Positions 1-11,744 of a stretch of 45,618 nucleotides of DNA are shown in pieces. Numbering within the stretch: position 1 is the stretch's first letter; each line of letters starts with the position of its first letter. The notes below the pieces were generated by a model. The model saw only the letters and a list, made by a program, of their open reading frames with translations. It ran no database searches and was not told the DNA's origin. The DNA comes from Chara braunii (lineage: Eukaryota > Streptophyta > Charophyceae > Charales > Characeae): positions 1,246,128 to 1,291,745 of the forward strand of contig BFEA01000417.1 in the NCBI GenBank assembly GCA_003427395.1. The letters are read 5' to 3'. Both the position numbers and the translations under genes were made by a program.

Positions 1-699
1 AAAGGGGTTGGGGAGGGGAAGGAGCAGGGTGAGTGGACGGCCAGGAAAGAAAGAAGAGTTGGATACATCAAGGGCAGCGGGGTAAAAGGGGGGAAAGGGG
101 AGGCAGCACCGAGGGAGGAAGCATGATTCGCTGATACGACAACGGACGAAGGTGCAGCCCCTGGTATATCTCGGCCAATCCCCCAAAAAAGCGAAATAAC
201 TTCTGAACTTCAAAGCGCATTAAAAAACGAAAAACAGAAAAACGACAAAGCATTTGAAATTGATTAGAATTAATTCAACAATTAAAAAACAGTCATAACA
301 GATTGTCAGCTTGGGGCACACTGGGCTCGTGTACAGGCAGACAGATTGCCAGTTCACCCAGATTGTCAGTTCACCCATTCCGTCACCTACTCCCACAGCA
401 TGAAGCCCAATAGATTGCAGCGAGCACATAAGAGATTGGACTCCATGTTATTTTATAGTGGGGCGATGCGACAACTGGCGGATGAACATTTGCGGCATAA
501 ACGTTGGTCGCACCAGCAAAACGCTTCCGAGAACTTCGTCCCNCCCCCCCCCCCCCCTAGGGGGAGTTGGCTTTGAGCAAGAAAGAAAAGCAAATGGAGG
601 ACACAGGGGTCCTGACGGAGGAGGAGAAAGAAGTGGAACTGCGGGGAAAGACACTGCATAGGGAGAACCCCCCCCCCCCCAGCTCAGGGATCGAGCACA
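1..699. other. Upstream region of LINE-A, no gene recognised
   Basis: The first 130 bases are G-rich and bases 180-430 are A-rich. A C homopolymer at 541-557 contains an ambiguous base and a second one lies at 670-680, so the assembly may be unreliable here. The short open frames match nothing I recognise and look spurious. A 12-bp direct repeat (agggatcgagca) sits at about 685-711, just before the first ORF1 methionine. This stretch could be the 5' UTR of LINE-A, but no element boundary or target duplication is visible. Confidence 0.4.
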
Positions 700-711
700 C
701 AGGGATCGAGC

Positions 712-3001
712 ATGGACCAGCCGCAACTCACTTGGGCAGATAGGCTGAAAAACCCACTCCATGGCCAGGCTCTGACCATCCATCGGAGTCCGGGCAGCCG
801 GCGGACAGGGAACCTCGAGATACCCCTGGACGGGGTGTCACAAGCACGGGCCTTTTTTATGAAGAAGTTTTTTCTCCCCTCAGAAATTCGGGTGGTAACA
901 CACGGGGGTAAGCAGACAATGGTTAAGGCATACCCCAAAAGCGGCATGGTCTGCCGTGACGAGGTCTACATGAAACACGCTAGTAACTGGGTGTTCCACG
1001 ACGTGCCGCTTACAAATCGGTCAATGAGAAAGTGAAATGGATTGCCCACCGGCTGGAATCATTGAAAAACAGCGTTGACATGGCCGGGGACCATTTCCTC
1101 ATCCAACCAGTTTCCAACACCTTGTTCACGGTCTTGAGTCTGCAGGAATCGGACAAAATGACGATTGACGGATGAAAGCGTCTACGCTGTGAACGGTCGG
1201 AGGTGAGCATTTACCCATGGACACCTCAGCGCCGACTGGGGCCAGAAGAAAGGAGAACACAACTCATGCAAGATTTCTACTGGGTAGAGTTTCGTCACAT
1301 CCCAGTTGATATTCAAGCTGCATATGTATACGATTTCGGACTGCAGTACGATATCGTAGCATTCATAGATCCCCTCCACTCCTATGTGGCCAAAATGGAT
1401 GATTACTTAATGCTGGCGCTGGACTTTCCCCAGGGCCATCCATTCTCCCTTGATGACGTGATCCCATATCAGGTGGGAGGGAAGGAGTATATGATTCACA
1501 CGACATATAAACTTAGACCATGGTGCCACAAATGTAGGGCATACGGACACCTGAGCACCGAGTATATCTGTCCGTTGCATCCGCAAAAAAGGACCCGGGA
1601 AACGGGAAGATTGTTGAGAGATCCGGTCAAAGTGACCCATTGGAGGACAGTAGACCCAGGACACGAAGGATGGGTCTACATTGAAGACAGTCAGAAGGAC
1701 GGCACCACGATAGGATGGAAATGGGAAAAAGCTGGAGAACCGAACTGGGGGACGCGCCCCCAAACACATGGACCCCTCCTGCCCCAGTGGAGAAACAATC
1801 ACAGGAGACACAAGCGCGTCTTCAACAAAGTGAACTGGAATCCTCAGAATGGAAAACGGTGGGCATGAGAGCAGGAAAAGAGAAATGGGTCCCAAAACAG
1901 CAGGAGAAATCTGGTCCGGGGCAGAAAGAAAATGATAACCTTAGCTCAGCCCCGGGTCCCGCTGCAAAGCGGTACATCNAGAAGGAAGGCACAGAGTCCA
2001 CAGACCGCACCGAAAAACCTCCCACAAACCCCCCCGCACAACCGACACAACAGAGTGGGGAAGGGAACAGCATACGGATGGAGACANCAACACAAGCAGA
2101 CCAGAGGGTGGGACANGNGGAGGTGAAGGGACAACTGGAGGAATTGAGGGGGGNAGGCGGTATGNAGGTGGAGGGGGCTGANGCGGAGGTGAAGGGACAA
2201 NTGGAGGAATTGAGGGGGNCAGGCAGNATGGAGGTGGAGGGGGCTGAGGAGGGGGAGCAATCAAGGAAGACAGCAAGAGAAATCAGTAGTGACCCCTTCC
2301 AGGCAGCTTTTGATTCAGAACCAATGGAGGTGGACCCGCTCCCACCCAACGTCAGCACGTCACCGGAAGTCCTGGTCCCAGAAGACGACCTGGGAAAGGA
2401 GGAGGGGGCACTGCCGCCACATCTTCTGGTCGAGCGGAAACTGGTCGCCATCGCGGACTGGTTGATAGGGAATTTGAAAGCCAAATATGGCCCCATCACT
2501 GACGACTTCTGAGACAGGACGTACTTAGAATTATTTCCCATGTTAGACACGAGCGCCTCCCTCAAAAAGGTACTGGACAATGGTCTACAACCGGGGGTGA
2601 AGTGGACGGATGCATGGCATAGGCTCACCACATTAGTTTTCGCTCGCTTTCAACCACCACACACACCACCCACAAATGCCACAGAGGGGAACAGAACGGA
2701 CTCGACAGACATGGAGGGCGCTGAACTAACCCAGACAGCTCTGGACCCCCCGTTTCTGCAACAGCCCGTCCCGCCGCCGGGCCCGGACCCTCCGGACCCA
2801 GATGAGGACGCGCCTTTAGAACTGGTACGAAAAAGAAAACTCAGACATTTGATTGAGTTGGGCTGGGACTCCGACCCTTTGTCACGGGAGGCTATTTTGC
2901 TTATCTCGGTTCGAAAGAAAAACGAGAAATGGGAGGTTGGACTGTCTCCGGTGGGGGATGGTAGGCAGGGGGTCACACTCCAGGGCTGGACTTCATTCTG
3001 A
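712..3001 (+). pseudogene. LINE-A ORF1, gag-like nucleic-acid-binding protein (broken)
   Basis: The reading runs in frame 1 from the ATG at 712 to about 1020. It shifts to frame 0 (1023-1868, with TGA at 1173-1175), then to frame 2 (1715-3001, with TGA at 2510-2512). The frame-0 part carries a DUF4283-like region followed by a zinc knuckle near 1530-1580 with the pattern C-x2-C-x4-H-x6-C, then CPLHP. The frame-2 part is acidic and repetitive, and is followed by a conserved block (LAxWL..L...Y....F.D.TY) that LINE-D also has at 41880-42089. The final block, 2540-3001, matches LINE-D at 41333 downwards. The expected role is RNA binding and RNP formation for LINE retrotransposition. The 712 start is the first Met before the conserved WAD/WAE motif. 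Confidence 0.8.
2120..2251 (+). repeat. 66-bp tandem duplication inside LINE-A ORF1
   Basis: Two copies of a 66-bp unit start at 2120 and 2186. They encode a 22-residue Glu/Gly-rich repeat beginning EVKGQ. Most of the ambiguous N bases in the window cluster here (2116-2227), as expected if reads from diverged copies or slipped repeats were collapsed. Confidence 0.85.
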
Positions 3002-3009
3002 GCGGAGCC

Positions 3010-4308
3010 ACGAAACAGCATACATGACGTCGCGGCTGGTCTACTGCAGATGCAGCTAGAAGAGCACATTTTCAGAAAGCATATCACCAGGGGCACAGGC
3101 AATAGCCTCGATCACAACAAGCCCCAACAAAATAGCACAGCGTGACGTCTTTATACGCTATGACCCCACCAAGGAGGCAGGCTTGAAATGGCACACCCGT
3201 GCCCAACTTTTGAACCTGCAGACAGCTAAAGTGGAGAAGAGCGACATCTGGACGAAACAGGATGTTCGGAAATGTCTCTGTGCCCTCCTCAGATCCGGCC
3301 CCTCGGCGGGAACAGCAGACTGGGATTGGGATCTGCTACCGTGGGTCCGCCATCGAGNGACAATTGCATGACGCATAATACAAAGTGCATATGAACCATT
3401 CCAGCCAGATGGACCCGGTCAGAGCGGTATACGGAAAGGACCGCATCTGGAACCAATGTAGGAGAGCAGCAGATTTAGATCTGCGGTCCTTAAACGTGAA
3501 CGGCTTGGCCTCATGCAAACCCGAAAAACAAAACGCAATCTGGGACCTAATGAGGGGGGTGGGAGGCAGGAACTGGCCAGATATTGTCTGTGTTCAGAAA
3601 ACACATCTGATGGATACTCTAGAACACAATCGTGCCCACCAAATGATCTGATCGTATAAGGCTCTCAGAGCCCATGCCCCAAAACCGGGCAGCACCGGGG
3701 TGGCCATCTGGATCCCTCCCGAGTCCAAGGCGGACCCGGTCCACTGGGTGGTAGATCAGGAAGAAGGTCGATGGGTGTCCATCCTGGTCACACTGGAAAT
3801 TGAAATCGTATGCATACTTTGTGTTTACGCTCCCAATGCCGTTAGCGAAAGGATAACCTTTTTTGAGAACCTCAAAACGAAAATCCCGGATGGGGTTCCG
3901 GTCATTATCGCAGGGGACTGCAACGCAGCCCCGGATCGTTGGCTGGATAGATGGCGAACGCCGTCCCCAACCCCGATGTACGTGGAAGAGAACGAGCGGA
4001 TAATCCACGAGCTATGCCTATCATTAAAAGTGTTTGATTCCTTCCGAAGACTAAACCCGGACATTAGGTTCTATTCGTGCCTACGCAAGACCGGCACTGA
4101 GAACCAGACGAGATCCCGGATAGACTTAATTCTGATCTCTGAAGACATGGCAGGATCGCTGCTCCTGGCAGCAATCTTACCTGTCAGCCCGTACCCGGGC
4201 CTGGACCATAAAATGTGTACTGTCATCTTATCGTTCCGACAGAAACCCGATCACGGACCTGGATTTTACAAACTCGATACCTCTATTTTAAAACATAATA
4301 CCTTCTAA
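3010..4308 (+). pseudogene. LINE-A ORF2 N-terminal part with AP endonuclease domain (broken)
   Basis: The 3010-3371 part encodes a leader (blocks around EEHIFRKH and LKWHTRAQLL) that is also present in LINE-D, so it is a real conserved region ahead of the nuclease. The endonuclease runs 3385-3651 and 3700-4308, separated by TGA at 3649 where LINE-D has Trp. Recognisable blocks are LNVNGL, WPDIVCVQKTHL, CVYAPN, IIAGDCNAAPDRWLD, SRIDLILIS and a terminal LDHK. In this family the QETH glutamate is catalytic; here it is Lys (QKTH), and LINE-D has Gly, so neither copy should nick DNA normally. The expected role is target-site nicking for target-primed reverse transcription. Confidence 0.85.
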
Positions 4309-6351
4309 AACTACATTCAGGATTGTTGGACATTTTGGCACACGCAACGACAGCTCTTTCAGCAAGACGTAGACTGGTTTAACAACGAACTGTTCTATCT
4401 GGGGGAAAAATGTCAAGAATACTCCAAACTTTTTGCCGCGAGAAATCATCAGCAGGAAATGGAAATTCACCAAAAACTTCAGAAACTGGAACACCAAGAT
4501 CAACCAGACAGTGCACACAATGTGCAACACACACTGCACATACAGCCAGAAAAAGGCTCAGAGGCTCAAAGGCTACAACAACAACTCCAGACCTACGCCA
4601 CACAACGTTGGGAAGGAACACGGATAAGAGGACGACTGACAAAACTACAAACGGAAGGGACGATGGACAATAATTTTTTTGGTATGGCTAGAGCACGTTC
4701 CCACAGAACAACCATAGAAGCACTATACGACCCGCGGACCGGACACCAAGATATTGCCACTTCCACCCCCCACTGTTTACAGATAGTCAGGTCCTTCTTC
4801 AAAGATCTGTTTACCTCAAGATGTGCTCAGCGGGAGAGGAACGTCAGGGAGAAAGAAATCGAAGATTTTTTGAAACCACTGGAAAAGACTCTGACGGGCC
4901 AACAACAAACAGATCTGGATCGCGCCTTGTCCAAGGACGAAATCTGGACGGCAATGATGCAGATGGACGAAGAGAAGACCCCGGGCATAGATGGATTTCC
5001 CAAGGAATTCAAGGAGACCTTCTGGACTCAGATGGCCCCGGACCTCATGGATTTCTATTACCAGGTGTGGGACACTGGACAGATGGGGGAGTTGGTGGGG
5101 CAAGGGATCCTTACCTTGTTACATAAAAAAGGGGACAAAATGAACATCAGAAACTACCGACCAATAACGTTGGTCACAGTGGTCTATAAAATGCTAGCAA
5201 AAGCGTTGGCAAACCGTCTCACCCCGGTCCTGGAAGACATCATCCATCCCACGCAGACCGGTTTTGTTAAAGGACGGAGGATTCAAGACAACATCCTCCT
5301 CGTTAATGAACTTTTGAAACTAACAAGGCAAGACAAGCAGAATGCGGCGGTTGTCTTTATCGATTTTGAAAAAGCGTATGACCACGTAGATTGGCTGTTT
5401 TTAGACAAATGTATGGAAAAAATGAACATCGGACCAGTATTCCGGCGATGGACCGAAATACTACACCATAATGCCACTATGTGTGTCCAAGTCAACGCCA
5501 GGATAGCACCGGCCTTTCCGCTGCAACGATCAGTTCGCCAAGGGGATCCTCTGACACCCTTCCTCTTCATCATCGTGATGGAGGCGCTGGCAGCAAACCT
5601 CCGGGCCAACAAAGATCTGAGGAGGTTGCAGATCTTTGCTATTCCCGAAGACGCGATCCCTGTCTGCTCGATGTTTGCGGGCGACTTGACTCTTATGATA
5701 GACGCCACCGCAGCAAACATGGAGGAAATCAGGAGACTATTTGATCAATTTACAGCAGTCTCAGACATGACTGTCAACTGGGGAAGCAAGACCCTGGGAT
5801 GGTGGATCCACCATCAAGGTGTGCGTCCACCGGAGGTGCCACAGGTCAAATGGCTCCCTGACACGGCCCCGGTCAGAGTGGTCGGAATTAGGTTGACACC
5901 GTTGGGCAAACCCACATCCAATGATGAATGGATCCTAAAGCCGGCTCTAGAAAAACAGGCCAATTGGAAAAACCGGCATACCTCCCTTATTGGCAGAGCA
6001 CTTGTGATCAATAGTGTAGTACTAGCGGCCCTGTGGTATAAATCTGCAATTTGGACCCTCAGCAAGGAGGTTGTCCGATCACTTAAAAGGCAATTAGTAG
6101 CCCTGCTATGATGGAGAGGAGATGGCGAGCTCTCAAACGTCATTAGCAGGGTGGCCTGGTCATTGGTAATCCAACACAAGAACATAGGGGGCCTGAAAAT
6201 CCTGGACCCGGATATTCAGATCGCGACATTAATTGTCCAATGGGTTAGGAGACTGCTGTTCACTGAGCACCTCCCATGGCATGCGCTGGCGTTGGAACAG
6301 ATAGCCAGACTCGCCCCTCAGGCACCGCAAGGACTTAGCCCTTTGACCTAG
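4309..6351 (+). pseudogene. LINE-A ORF2 reverse transcriptase domain (broken)
   Basis: A 550-codon open frame (4459-6111) holds the non-LTR RT core. In order these are an NYRPITLV block near 5150, GFVKGRRIQDNI near 5265, motif A FIDFEKAYD near 5356, motif B RQGDPLTP near 5535, and motif C FAGD at 5674-5685. Motif C in active elements is F/YADD; codon 5680-5682 is GGC instead of GAC, which removes a catalytic aspartate. The frame is open upstream from about 4320 with a stop near 4306. It continues past TGA 6109 (expected Trp) to TAG 6349 through the thumb region. LINE-B keeps FADD at the same place, so the change is specific to this copy. Confidence 0.92.
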
Positions 6352-6372
6352 CTAGAAGACCGCTTTTGGACT

Positions 6373-8014
6373 GTGCCAAGGCGCCTTCGTAAGGAGCGAG
6401 AATCACCCCGAGATGCGGCCCGCCTGGACCTGGTCAGAGACGACTTCTGGACCCGAGTCATTAAAACCTGGCGCCAACTTCCTCTGCCTGATCAACCCTC
6501 ACCAACCAGGTGGGAGGAGGTAATGCGCCAGCCCCTCTTTGGGAACAGGAAGATAACAAACCGCTACAGCAGGGTGTATCGTAGCTCCGACTCCCCGTGG
6601 AATGGTTGGGTTAAAAAAAGAATAATTCGGATAAAAGACATATGGGACAAGGACGCGGGTGATTGGAAATTGGGGCCCCAACTGAGAGCCATACTAAAGT
6701 ACAATCACAAAATTGAAGAGAATGTTGAATTACTAACCAATGCAGTTCCCCTGGACTGGGTGCGCATTCTACGCAGAGGACCACGACTGATGGAAGGAGA
6801 TTGGGTAGCTGCCCCAGGGGACCCGGAGAGTGTGGGCAATGTGGTGGAGGTAAGAGCTGACGAAACGCTGATACACCTCTTCCATGTTGGCAAGGACAAT
6901 ATACTCACCCGATATCGTCCTGATGTGGCTCGATGGTGGAAAACAGCGGACCTGCACAGGATACGTGTGCTGCGGGATAAAGACGTTTGGTTCGCATACC
7001 AGTCGAGCATGCATTCCCCTGATGGAGCTACCCTTGGATCCGGACGATTGGCATTGGGTCCCTAAGCGAAAACCCAGAACCGGGACGAACCTTAAGCTGC
7101 ATACTGTATCAGTGAAGGCCACATACCGGCTGCTTCGACCTAGAGTGAACATCAAGGATACAGTGAAGGCCCGCTAGAGGTCACACATGAACATAGGGAA
7201 CGAGGCAATTCACCCGATTCGATGGTTCTCGGCCACAAGATCCAAACCTGCGAAGATGGCCTCTCTCCAATAGCAGATAGAACACCGTTGCCTGCCCACC
7301 AACGACTGGTTGATCGACCACACATACCTGGAGCAAAAGGGGCAGGCATTGCCATGGTGCAGGTCATGCCACACAACCTTTCCCTCCCGCCGAATCCCGG
7401 AAACCATAGAGCACATATTCATGCAGTGCCCAGGGGCAGTGCTCACATGGCGATGGTGGGATAGGATCTGGTCTCGGTTGGGCACTGGATCTTACAAGCC
7501 ATGGGATTGGCAGGCAATTTTATGCGAGGCATGGTCCTCCCCCACTGACAACGCCTTTGAAAACAACATGTTCAAGTTGGGAAGAAGAGCGGTTATGTGG
7601 ACCCTCTGGAGAAAACGTTGTATACAAGTTATGGACGGGGTCCGCATAACTGGGGAATAGTCAACAAATATGATAAGGCAATATATTCGACAAGAAATCA
7701 CGATACACTGGCAAAGAACGAAAACCCAACTTGACCTATACCATTCTGTAAAGGACATCACACAAGCAATTCATCAATTTTCTGGGGATTGGCTGGGCAG
7801 CGAGAATAGGGGCTGGATCGCATCTGTCAAGTGGGAGGGTAAGCCCTCCCCAGAGGACAATCAGGTGGAATTCAGAAGGGACAACTGCATCTGCTTCAGG
7901 GACTGGACTACTATGGGGCAGGAGATCCCACTGCGACCGGCCACCGAATTCCCTGACCCTTTCCCACCCCACCGGCTAGCGATGGTGGACATGCAATGGT
8001 ATGGAGCAGACTGA
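6373..8014 (+). pseudogene. LINE-A ORF2 C-terminal region with RVT zinc-binding domain (broken)
   Basis: This continues ORF2 in three pieces: 6373-7065, about 7017-7176 in another frame, and 7310-8014 with TAG at about 7658. The third piece contains a zf-RVT-like pattern near 7360-7440: W-C-x2-C, then ETIEHIFMQCP and WRWWDRIW. This domain follows RT in many plant LINE ORF2 proteins. Motifs such as RIKDIWD (near 6630) and LPLDPDDWHW (near 7030) recur in LINE-B and LINE-C. I see no RNase H motif. Confidence 0.8.
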
Positions 8015-8494
8015 GCAGGCGACACAGGGCGGATATGGAGAAGACGGGTATCTAGAGGACGAGCATCATGAGGAACAGAAAGCGGCTGCTAAAGGAAACA
8101 TGCAAGATCTGGCGGTCTGGTGCGGACTGAAGAGGCAGTCTTTGGCTCCTCCCTATTCAGATGGAAGTTATCCTCAGACCCGGCTCACAACACAGGAAGT
8201 TCACCTGCACAGTCAATCCCCGGGCTTCCGGGCAATCAATGCTGGCAGGTGTATACAGAAAAAGGTAGATCACAGATCGGTAGTCAATCCCTCGCCGGAG
8301 GGCAATCAATGCTGCCAGCCTACAACAATCTGCATGTTCTGATGACCATCAAGATGTTCAGGGACGCTGGACCCGATTTCCAGCACGTGCCGCTCCCCAC
8401 CAATAGATGGAGCCTCCCTGGGAGTACTAGCGGTGTCTGCTCTTACCAGCACCCCTAGTACCCCCTCGATTGTTAAAAAAATAAATAAAAAAAA
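8015..8494 (+). other. LINE-A 3' UTR and A-rich end
   Basis: Non-coding. It contains a repeated cccYgg.gggcaatcaatgctg.cag phrase (about 8219-8250 and 8291-8318), the conserved two-hairpin tail at 8361-8413, a further imperfect hairpin at 8425-8457 (GTACTAG pairing with CTAGTAC), and an A-rich run at 8476-8493. The following sequence re-enters an RT reading frame and belongs to a different copy (LINE-B). Confidence 0.75.
8361..8413 (+). promoter_or_regulatory. LINE 3' tail: two tandem stem-loops
   Basis: Stem 1 is GCTGGA (8366-8371) with TCCAGC (8379-8384). Stem 2 is GCTCC (8392-8396) with GGAGC (8409-8413). The same block ends the unrelated-bodied nested element at 40951-41003, directly before poly(A). 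LINE RTs commonly recognise such 3' structures to start reverse transcription; that role is inferred here. Confidence 0.8.
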
Positions 8495-9634
8495 TGCTAA
8501 ATGAACACATGTCACCACCGATCCAACTCCAAAGATCGTTTAGACAAAGGGATCACACAGCACCCTCGCTCTTTGTGATCGTCATGGAGGCCTTAGCCTT
8601 AGCCTCCATGATCAGAGTGCACCCTCTCATCAGTAAAATACCGATCCCAGAGCTCCCGAAGCACCTCATCCCAATCACATCACTATTTGCAGATGACCTT
8701 ATTGTGCTCATACGCGCCGATGCGACCAGCCTGCAGGCCATGACTCAAGTAATACATCTCTTCTCGATGGCCGCTGACATGAAAGTCAATTGGGGGTCCA
8801 AAACGCAAGGATGGTGGTTCCACCCCCAAGGACTGCCCCCCCCCCCGCCCCGAACCTAATGTTGCATGGGCCGGGCGGGAAGAGGCTATAAGAATTTTGG
8901 GGGTGAGATTAACGGTTGTAGGGCCCCCACTGGACCACGGGGACACGCTGGTGAATATGCCAGTTGACCGCCTGGCCAAATGGAAGGGATTACATACATC
9001 ATTGGTTGGCCGTGCTCTAGCAATTAACAATGCCATACTGGCGGCTATTTGGTACAAGTTAGCAGTATGGCCGCTGAAGCAGTAACAATACTCTAGGCTG
9101 AAAATGACTCTCATAACCTACCTATGGAAGAATAGTGCAAAAGCCCTAGGCTGCATGAGTATAGTCAACTGGGATATCCTCATCCAACCTAGAGTCGGAG
9201 GTGGACTAGGGATATTAGATCCGGAAAGGGAAAGCAAAGCCTTGATTTTCAAAATCTTGGTCAGGCTACTCATAGGCAACGATATCCCGTGGGGTCCGCT
9301 GACCTACTTGCAAATAACCAATATGGCCCCACAACTGGGTGCTTCCACCCTAGTGCATCCCTTGTGATGGCTCACTAACTCCTACTTGTTCATTCATGGC
9401 CCTCCACATCAACCACGGGCCGACACTCCGGCGACAACCACCAGATTTGACATTCCTATTGATCCCATGTGGCCCAACATGCTCAAACTGTGGAGGAAAA
9501 GAAGTTCGAAGTTGAGGAGGCCCCCGAACAGATGGTACAACGTATGGAGGCAGCCCCTGTTCGGCAACCCCTACATCCTTGATGGTGTGGGCAATCCCTT
9601 CACCCTCACTACCAACTCGCCCTGGCTCACCTAG
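8494..9634 (+). pseudogene. LINE-B reverse transcriptase fragment
   Basis: The 8494-8859 frame has a motif-B-like RQRD block near 8542, motif C FADD at 8686-8697 (both aspartates present) and the VNWGSKTQGWWFHPQG thumb-side block also seen in LINE-A. The frame then breaks at a C run (8837-8850) and resumes at 8897-9085, 9104-9367 and 9386-9634. Stops at 9365 (TGA) and about 9632 (TAG) fall in conserved positions. Motif A and everything 5' of it are absent, so the fragment cannot encode an active RT. Confidence 0.85.
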
Positions 9635-10690
9635 GCAAAGAAAAGTGTCTTCACTGTAGGGGATCTTTGGGACCCAATAAACGCAGACTGGGCCACCGCT
9701 GAGTCACTGACCAGCTACAGAGTAGACTGAAACATGCTAAGGTGGTGTAGGCTAAGGTCTGCCAGTTGAGGGAAGCCATCCCACTGTCCTGGCGCCTTGC
9801 CCTCAAAGAGGGTCCCTCAGTCCAACAAAATGACTAGGAGGCTAAGTTCGCAGACCAAAGCCGGCTTCTTGTCATATTTAGGGTACACAAAATTGAGGAG
9901 AGTCAGTGCACATTGGAGGCCTTTCAGCCCAACCTCCCGGATGCTCGGTTTTCTAAACTCATCCGGAATGAAGACTTGGATGCCACGGAGAATTGGGGAG
10001 GGCTGATGCAAGTAAGGGTAGTGGGGGACATCGACAAAGGATTCCACGTGTATGAACCGAACACGCCGGTGGCAAGATTACCGTTTGACCCGGACGAATG
10101 GGAATGACCAGGCCACAAACCCATGTATTTATGGGAGTATACGGTAAAAGGGGCCTATCGAGCCTCATGCCCAGTCCTGCCCCTTGACCAAATCACGACC
10201 AAAAGGTGGGAACAAGACTCGCCTCTGGATGTACAGCTGCCGCAAAAGTTATCATGGTCCAAATATTCCAAGGTCATGCCAACAAACTTCAGATCCCTTC
10301 AATCGAAGATATTGCACCGTTGTCCCCCATCGGCTCCTATTGTGGCAGGGCAACACCGCCGGCAAGGGCAACACTGGAACACTGCTTGCTGGTGTGTCCA
10401 GTGGTTACCCAAATATGGCAGTGGTGGGATGCGGCATTCAAGTTCATTCCCTCACCGGACACCACATCCCTTGGGACTTGGGTCTCCTTCTCCTTGGCAA
10501 AACCCAGCATTTGCAATCACGTTGGTCTCCCTATGCATCCAACATCTTCTCCTATTTGCGTCTGCATGTGCTAATGCTCGCATGGAGGGCCAGGTGTGCC
10601 TTCGAAAGAAAATATCATCAATTCGGTCTTCAACATGCACAGCAGGCAATAGAAGAAGAGATCAGAGCCAGAACGCATGATGCATGAAAA
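8495..10690 (+). mobile_element. LINE-B: 5'-truncated LINE copy
   Basis: It starts abruptly inside RT motif B, immediately after the A-rich end of LINE-A, and runs to the end of ORF2. The body parallels LINE-A 5470-7700. The left end fits a 5'-truncated insertion into or next to LINE-A's tail. The right end is lost where the LTR-like repeat R-A starts at 10712; the usual 3' hairpin tail is missing. Confidence 0.8.
9635..10687 (+). pseudogene. LINE-B ORF2 C-terminal remnant with RVT zinc-finger trace
   Basis: The reading frame switches repeatedly. A block near 9950-10107 ends with LPFDPDEWE, the counterpart of LPLDPDDWHW in LINE-A. In the 10206-10574 frame, a Cys followed by TLEHCLLVCP and WQWWD (about 10345-10435) matches the zf-RVT block of LINE-A. 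The coding trace ends about 10687. Confidence 0.7.
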
Positions 10691-11690
10691 TAAATGAAAA
10701 AGGCGTGCCGGTGTCGGTGCGAGTACCCTTACAAGGGTACCCGCCCTGGTTCTTGCAAGTGACAAAAATAGTTGGTTCAAAGTTTAAGTATACCGCGCTA
10801 GGCGCGGCTGTATCTGTGATTACGTTGACTGGATGGCTGACTAGAGTAAAGAGTGTGTGAGCGCACAGGTTTGAGGCGTGCGTGATTCTGTTCTATCTTT
10901 GATTATGAAACCCGCGCAGATGCCGGTCGGTTTATTTTTAATTTTTCCTTTACTTTTATTTTTGTTTATTCTTGATTAGACTGGGATTAAGGATATTTTT
11001 TTCCTTGGCCGGTATGTTTGATTGAGTTACGCACGCGTGCGGAGAACGACCCCGACGACGGCATTGGCAACGGCGGCGCGACTTCGTGCGGTGAGCGGGG
11101 GTGTCGTAGGATGGTGCGCGGGGCAATTATGGCATGGTATAAGCAAGCCCGCGTGGGCACTGGGAGCCGCGCAGCCGGTTTGTTGGCCCAAAGCGCCGCG
11201 CCGCACTGCCTTGTATGGTACCCTGCGGGCACTAGTCTTAGGTCTGGGCATAGCCCTACAGGTTATGGCAACGGACTGTTATTATGGAGGTTTGGGGATC
11301 AAGGCCAGCGGGCGTCGGCACGGCGGCGGCGGAGTAATGTGGAGCGAAAGCCTGAGGGGTTGAGGGCCCTGTGGGGCTATCCCCCTCGGTTTTGTTTTCG
11401 GGCGCGGCAACGGGCCCGATCCGCGGGATTGGCAAGGTGCCAGCAGCCCCTCGGTTTTCCCCGATACTATTGTTATTTTATTTTATTTTTCTTCTGTGTT
11501 TTATTTATCGCGTCCCGCGAGCCGGCGTGAGGGTACGTTGTATTCGTGGGATTGCCTGAAGTGCAGTTACAAGCTATTTCTGAGGTTGCCCCGAAAATTG
11601 CCCCTGTTTTATTACGCTCTTCTAGTAACCCGACTGGTTCCTTACCACGCTGGGACGTGGTACCGTGGCAGGCGCCGGGACCCAAGAGCC

Positions 11691-11744
11691 TAGCTCAGTG
11701 GGTACACCCATGAACTGTTGAAATACAGACCTGTGTTCGAATCC
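11691..11744 (+). promoter_or_regulatory. tRNA-type Pol III internal promoter (A box and B box)
   Basis: The A box TAGCTCAGTGGG is at 11691-11702 and the B box tGTTCGAATCC at 11734-11744, about 31 bp apart, as in a tRNA gene. The intervening arms do not fold into a convincing cloverleaf, so this is a tRNA-derived promoter rather than a functional tRNA. The U6-like sequence starts 92 bp downstream. Confidence 0.75.

Larger units (their letters stand above)
700..8494 (+). mobile_element. LINE-A: near full-length, mutated L1-like non-LTR retrotransposon
   Basis: The order on the + strand is ORF1 with a CCHC knuckle, a linker, an AP-type endonuclease, reverse transcriptase, an RVT-type zinc finger, a 3' UTR with two hairpins, and an A-rich end (8476-8493). 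This is the order of plant L1-type LINEs. Several frameshifts and in-frame stops make it non-autonomous. At least four stops sit where the related LINE-D copy or the local protein context has Trp (TGG to TGA at 1173, 2510, 3649 and 6109). The 5' end is uncertain; the 3' end is set by the hairpin tail and A-rich run. LINE-B, -C, -D and -E in this window are relatives. Confidence 0.9.

Noticed and set aside
8495-8859. Continuation of LINE-A rather than a second copy
   Set aside because: It repeats RT motifs B and C already present at 5535-5685, and follows LINE-A's 3' tail and A-rich end.
11018-11530. 170-codon + strand open frame
   Set aside because: Lies inside the LTR-like repeat R-A, no domain, frame not kept in R-B.
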